NCBI RefSeq assembly: GCF_006496635.1
Contig: NZ_CP022958.1
Span: 2,294,001-2,358,000, forward strand
Source of the DNA: Azoarcus sp. DD4
Lineage (GTDB): Bacteria > Pseudomonadota > Gammaproteobacteria > Burkholderiales > Rhodocyclaceae
Reading direction: 5' to 3'
Length of the DNA stretch: 64,000 nucleotides
This document shows, in pieces, positions 61,682 through 64,000 of this stretch. The translations under genes and the position numbers were made by a program. Under the pieces are notes generated by a model, which ran no database searches, was not told the DNA's origin, and saw nothing but the letters and a program-made list of their open reading frames with translations. Each line of letters opens with the position of its first letter. Position 1 is the stretch's first letter.

Positions 61682-62938
61682 ATGATTTCGACATTCGGAA
61701 AATGTGTAGTACGGTTGACTTACGCAGTATGGTTCGGAGTACTGCTGTCGCTGTGCGGAAACGCGCTTGCACATGGAGAGCGCAACCAGGAACCCTTCTT
61801 GCGCATGCGCACGGCCCATTTCTATGACTTGCACTGGAGCACGACCAAGACGGAGGTGAATGGCGACATCGTCGTCACTGGCAAGTTCCGTCTGTTCAGC
61901 GACTGGCCAAAGAACCTGCCGGCTCCGGAGCGCTCGTTCCTCGGTAACGGCACGCCGGGTCCGGTTCTCGCACGCACGGAAAGCTGGATTAACGGCGAGC
62001 CGGCGATTCAGTCCGGCCGGCTCGAACTCGACCGCGACTACGAGTTCAAAACCGTGCTCAAGGGGCGCATCCCAGGCAAGCACCACGTGCACCCGATGAT
62101 CAACGTCGAAGGGGCGGGTCCGCTGCTCGGTCCCGGCAGTTGGCTGGAGGTAACGGGTAACGCCGCCGACTTCAAGTTGCCGGCGACGACAATCGACGGT
62201 ACTCAAATCGAGAATCTCGAGACGTGGGGCATGGGGACCGTGAAGACCGTCCACATCGGCTGGTACATCGCCGCCCTGGTATTCATGCTGTGGTGGCTGC
62301 GCAAGCCGTTGCTGATGCCGCGTGCGGTTGCTCTGCAAGCCGGTAACGAGGAGGAGCTGGTTACCCGCGGGGACCGTCTCTGGGGTGCGGCTTTCGGCAT
62401 CGCGACCGTGGTCGTCGTGATTTGGGGCGCGAACTGGGCCGAGGCGACCTACCCCCGGACGATCCCGCTCCAAGGAGGCGAGTTCAACGTCGAGCCACTG
62501 CCGATGGACAACCGTACCGTCAGCGTCCGTGTCAGGCGTGCGACGTACGACGTCCCCGGACGTTCCATGAAGCTGAAGCTCGAGCTCACCAACGACGGCG
62601 ACAAGCCCGTGTCAATCGGCGAATTCGCAACCGCGGGCCTGCGGTTCATCAACAAATCGGTTCCCGCCGCGGTCGCTGCGATCGATCCGACTTTCCCGAT
62701 GGATCTGGTGCCGCCCAGCGGACTGCAGGTGGCAGACAGCAGGCCGCTCGCACCGGGTGAGACGCGGCTGATCGAGATGGAAGCGACCGATGCAGCTTGG
62801 GAAGCCGAGCGGCTGACCAGCCTGCTGAACGACCCGGACAACCGGGTCGGCGGCCTGCTGTTCCTCTACGACGCTGACGGCGAACGTGTGATCGCCAATG
62901 TGTCGGGTCCGATCGTGCCAGTGTTCACCAAGTCCTGA
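61682..62938 (+). CDS. pmoB: Copper membrane monooxygenase subunit B
   Basis: 418 residues: a signal peptide ends at NALA, so the mature protein starts with H31. Copper-site histidines H31, H135 and H137 (KHHVHPM) are present at a constant offset of two from M. capsulatus PmoB, as is H46. The position matching His72 of the bis-His site is R70. Two cupredoxin domains and two spans (YIAALVFMLWWL; FGIATVVVVIWGANW) are visible. AAAGGA precedes the ATG. Start and operon position are clear. Confidence 0.94.
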   Translation: MISTFGKCVVRLTYAVWFGVLLSLCGNALAHGERNQEPFLRMRTAHFYDLHWSTTKTEVNGDIVVTGKFRLFSDWPKNLPAPERSFLGNGTPGPVLARTESWINGEPAIQSGRLELDRDYEFKTVLKGRIPGKHHVHPMINVEGAGPLLGPGSWLEVTGNAADFKLPATTIDGTQIENLETWGMGTVKTVHIGWYIAALVFMLWWLRKPLLMPRAVALQAGNEEELVTRGDRLWGAAFGIATVVVVIWGANWAEATYPRTIPLQGGEFNVEPLPMDNRTVSVRVRRATYDVPGRSMKLKLELTNDGDKPVSIGEFATAGLRFINKSVPAAVAAIDPTFPMDLVPPSGLQVADSRPLAPGETRLIEMEATDAAWEAERLTSLLNDPDNRVGGLLFLYDADGERVIANVSGPIVPVFTKS

Positions 62939-63000
62939 GCTCCGGGCTCGGATCGTGATGCGCGCGGGACCATTCTCGGTCCCGCGCCACGGAGAGCTTC

Positions 63001-63615
63001 ATGCATTGTTGGTTTAGATCCAGGCTATTTGCGTTGTTGGCCGTTGGCTTGTGGGGGGGGATCGTCCCCCTTCAGGTCCAGGCTCATGGTGGGCTCAGCC
63101 TGGAGGAAGATAAGTGCAGGCTGACCATCGGCCCGTATTCGATGCACTTCACCGGTTACCAGCCCGAGGCGACCGGGACCAAGGAGTTTTGCGAGGATAT
63201 TCCCGAGACGGGTCACACCGTCGTGGCACTGGACGCCATCGACGAGCAGTTGAGACACCTGCCAATCGAGGTGCGGATCATTCGTGATACCGGTGACGAG
63301 AGCAACATCGACGCTGTGACCGTACTGCATCTGAAGCCCAAAACGTATCCTACGGGGAGCCTCTCCCTTGAGCACGATTTTCCGCAGCCGGGCAGGTTCG
63401 TCGGATTGGTTACCGCGGTTGGGGACAAGGAGACCTACGTCTCCCGGTTTCCCTTCAGTGTCGCCAGCACGTCGGCGGCACTGGCGAAGTACGTCCCGAT
63501 GGTTGGCGTCGTCTTGGCGGGCATCCTGCTCTACCTGTACTCCGGCCAGCGGCGCGGCAGGGAAGCGAGAAAGACGCGCGGTGTAGGCCCGAAGGCAGGC
63601 GGTTCGACCTCGTGA
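63001..63615 (+). CDS. Periplasmic, membrane-anchored protein after pmoB, function unknown
   Basis: 204 residues. A signal peptide ends near VQAHG, followed by a periplasmic domain with HGGLSLEEDKCRLTIGPYSMHFTGYQPE and EFCEDIPETGHTVVALDAID. Near the C-terminus is a membrane anchor (MVGVVLAGILLYLYSG) with a basic cytoplasmic tail. Histidine, methionine and two cysteines are placed for possible copper binding. It is 62 bases after pmoB and probably in the same operon. It is not obviously PmoD; I give no function beyond possible copper delivery. Confidence 0.75.
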   Translation: MHCWFRSRLFALLAVGLWGGIVPLQVQAHGGLSLEEDKCRLTIGPYSMHFTGYQPEATGTKEFCEDIPETGHTVVALDAIDEQLRHLPIEVRIIRDTGDESNIDAVTVLHLKPKTYPTGSLSLEHDFPQPGRFVGLVTAVGDKETYVSRFPFSVASTSAALAKYVPMVGVVLAGILLYLYSGQRRGREARKTRGVGPKAGGSTS

Positions 63616-64000
63616 AACGACAATCGAAGCGACTGAATTCGGGAGTCGCGGGGCTGTCGATCGATGGGGCATTCAAGCGAAAGTTCGCCTGGTCGCTCTG
63701 TTCTGTGCTGATTGTCATCGGACTCGGAGCGTGCTCGGGGGCATCAGATGCCGAGATTGCCGCGACACAGCGGGCCTTTGATTATTCGAAGAGCGAGCGG
63801 GAGGCTATCTGTGCGCCGGGCGACAAGTCCGGGGAGATGTTCAAGAACAATGAGAAATCGGCGGACGGAATCCGCTACAACATTCGAGCGCCGGCGAATT
63901 ACGATCCGACGGTCGGACATCCGCTACTGGTCGTGTATGCCGCAGGCGGCTCGAGCGCGGAAAGAACCGAGGCGCTGACGGGCTTCACGCCGGTGGCGAC
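63612..64000 (+). CDS. Lipoprotein, alpha/beta hydrolase-like, 3' end outside the window
   Basis: Starts at GTG 63612, overlapping the preceding stop (GTGA), so translation is probably coupled. The first 129 codons encode a hydrophobic segment with lipobox IGLGACSG, then a domain with RYNIRAPANYDPTVGHPLLVVYAAGGSS, the start of the alpha/beta hydrolase fold of PHB-depolymerase-like esterases. The catalytic serine lies outside the window. Its link to the monooxygenase is by location only. Confidence 0.65.
   Translation, partial: MKRQSKRLNSGVAGLSIDGAFKRKFAWSLCSVLIVIGLGACSGASDAEIAATQRAFDYSKSEREAICAPGDKSGEMFKNNEKSADGIRYNIRAPANYDPTVGHPLLVVYAAGGSSAERTEALTGFTPVA

Noticed and set aside
59938..62938. 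PXM-type (pxmABC) or ammonia monooxygenase assignment
   Set aside because: Gene order is C-A-B, not A-B-C, and no hao or cytochrome c554 genes occur nearby; nothing supports ammonia oxidation.
1..64000. CRISPR arrays, rRNA and tRNA genes
   Set aside because: No regularly spaced direct repeats and no recognisable rRNA or tRNA sequence were seen by eye; a dedicated scan could not be run.

Overview
The window reads as high-GC betaproteobacterial DNA, most likely Rhodocyclaceae/Zoogloeaceae (Thauera/Azoarcus-like). I infer this from protein resemblance, above all a soluble diiron monooxygenase whose active-site residues match the butane monooxygenase of Thauera butanivorans. No rRNA, tRNA or CRISPR array was found.

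Region 1 (1-19.2 kb, almost all on the minus strand) is the conserved control and replication end of an ICEclc/PAGI-2-type integrative conjugative element (ICE). In transcription order it carries alpA, parA, a shi-like gene, a parB-family gene, DUF2857, an STY4528-family replication protein, a PFL_4669-family protein, DUF3158, ssb, topB and four small ICE genes. Its cargo is a type II CBASS anti-phage operon: an HNH-SAVED effector, a CD-NTase, an E2-E1 fusion (Cap2) and a JAB peptidase (Cap3, cut by the window edge). Cap2 is split by a 1416-bp IS4-family element with a perfect 10-bp target duplication. The ICE DNA also holds repeated palindromes that look like operators.

Region 2 (19.2-32 kb) has a LysR regulator, a DUF2189 membrane protein behind a good sigma-54 promoter, and a complete soluble monooxygenase operon on the minus strand: bmoX, Y, B, Z, a DUF4242-like gene, bmoD, a zinc-ribbon gene, the reductase bmoC, a small coiled-coil gene and a GroEL-like bmoG. 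A sigma-54 promoter and an upstream palindrome pair precede bmoX.

Region 3 (32-39.9 kb) is a heavy-metal RND efflux operon (czcI, czcC, czcB, a PII-like gene, czcA) plus a lipoprotein gene.

Region 4 (39.9-55 kb) has a BmoR/AcoR-type sigma-54 activator, a 1735-residue kinase/ATPase/histidine-kinase fusion, propionyl-CoA synthetase, a deleted IS5-like element, an unknown membrane protein, a CoA-transferase, an acyl-CoA ligase and a SAM methyltransferase. An IS630-family element follows.

Region 5 (56.8-64 kb) has a Crp/Fnr regulator divergent from a FadL-type porin gene and a copper membrane monooxygenase operon (pmoC, A, B). After it come a periplasmic anchored protein and a lipoprotein hydrolase cut by the window edge.

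Taken together, the right two-thirds looks like a short-chain alkane oxidation island with two unrelated monooxygenases, alkane uptake, acid-to-CoA activation and metal handling. TGTTnCA half-sites in front of bmoX, the DUF2189 gene and the porin/pmo genes suggest shared control. That link is an inference.
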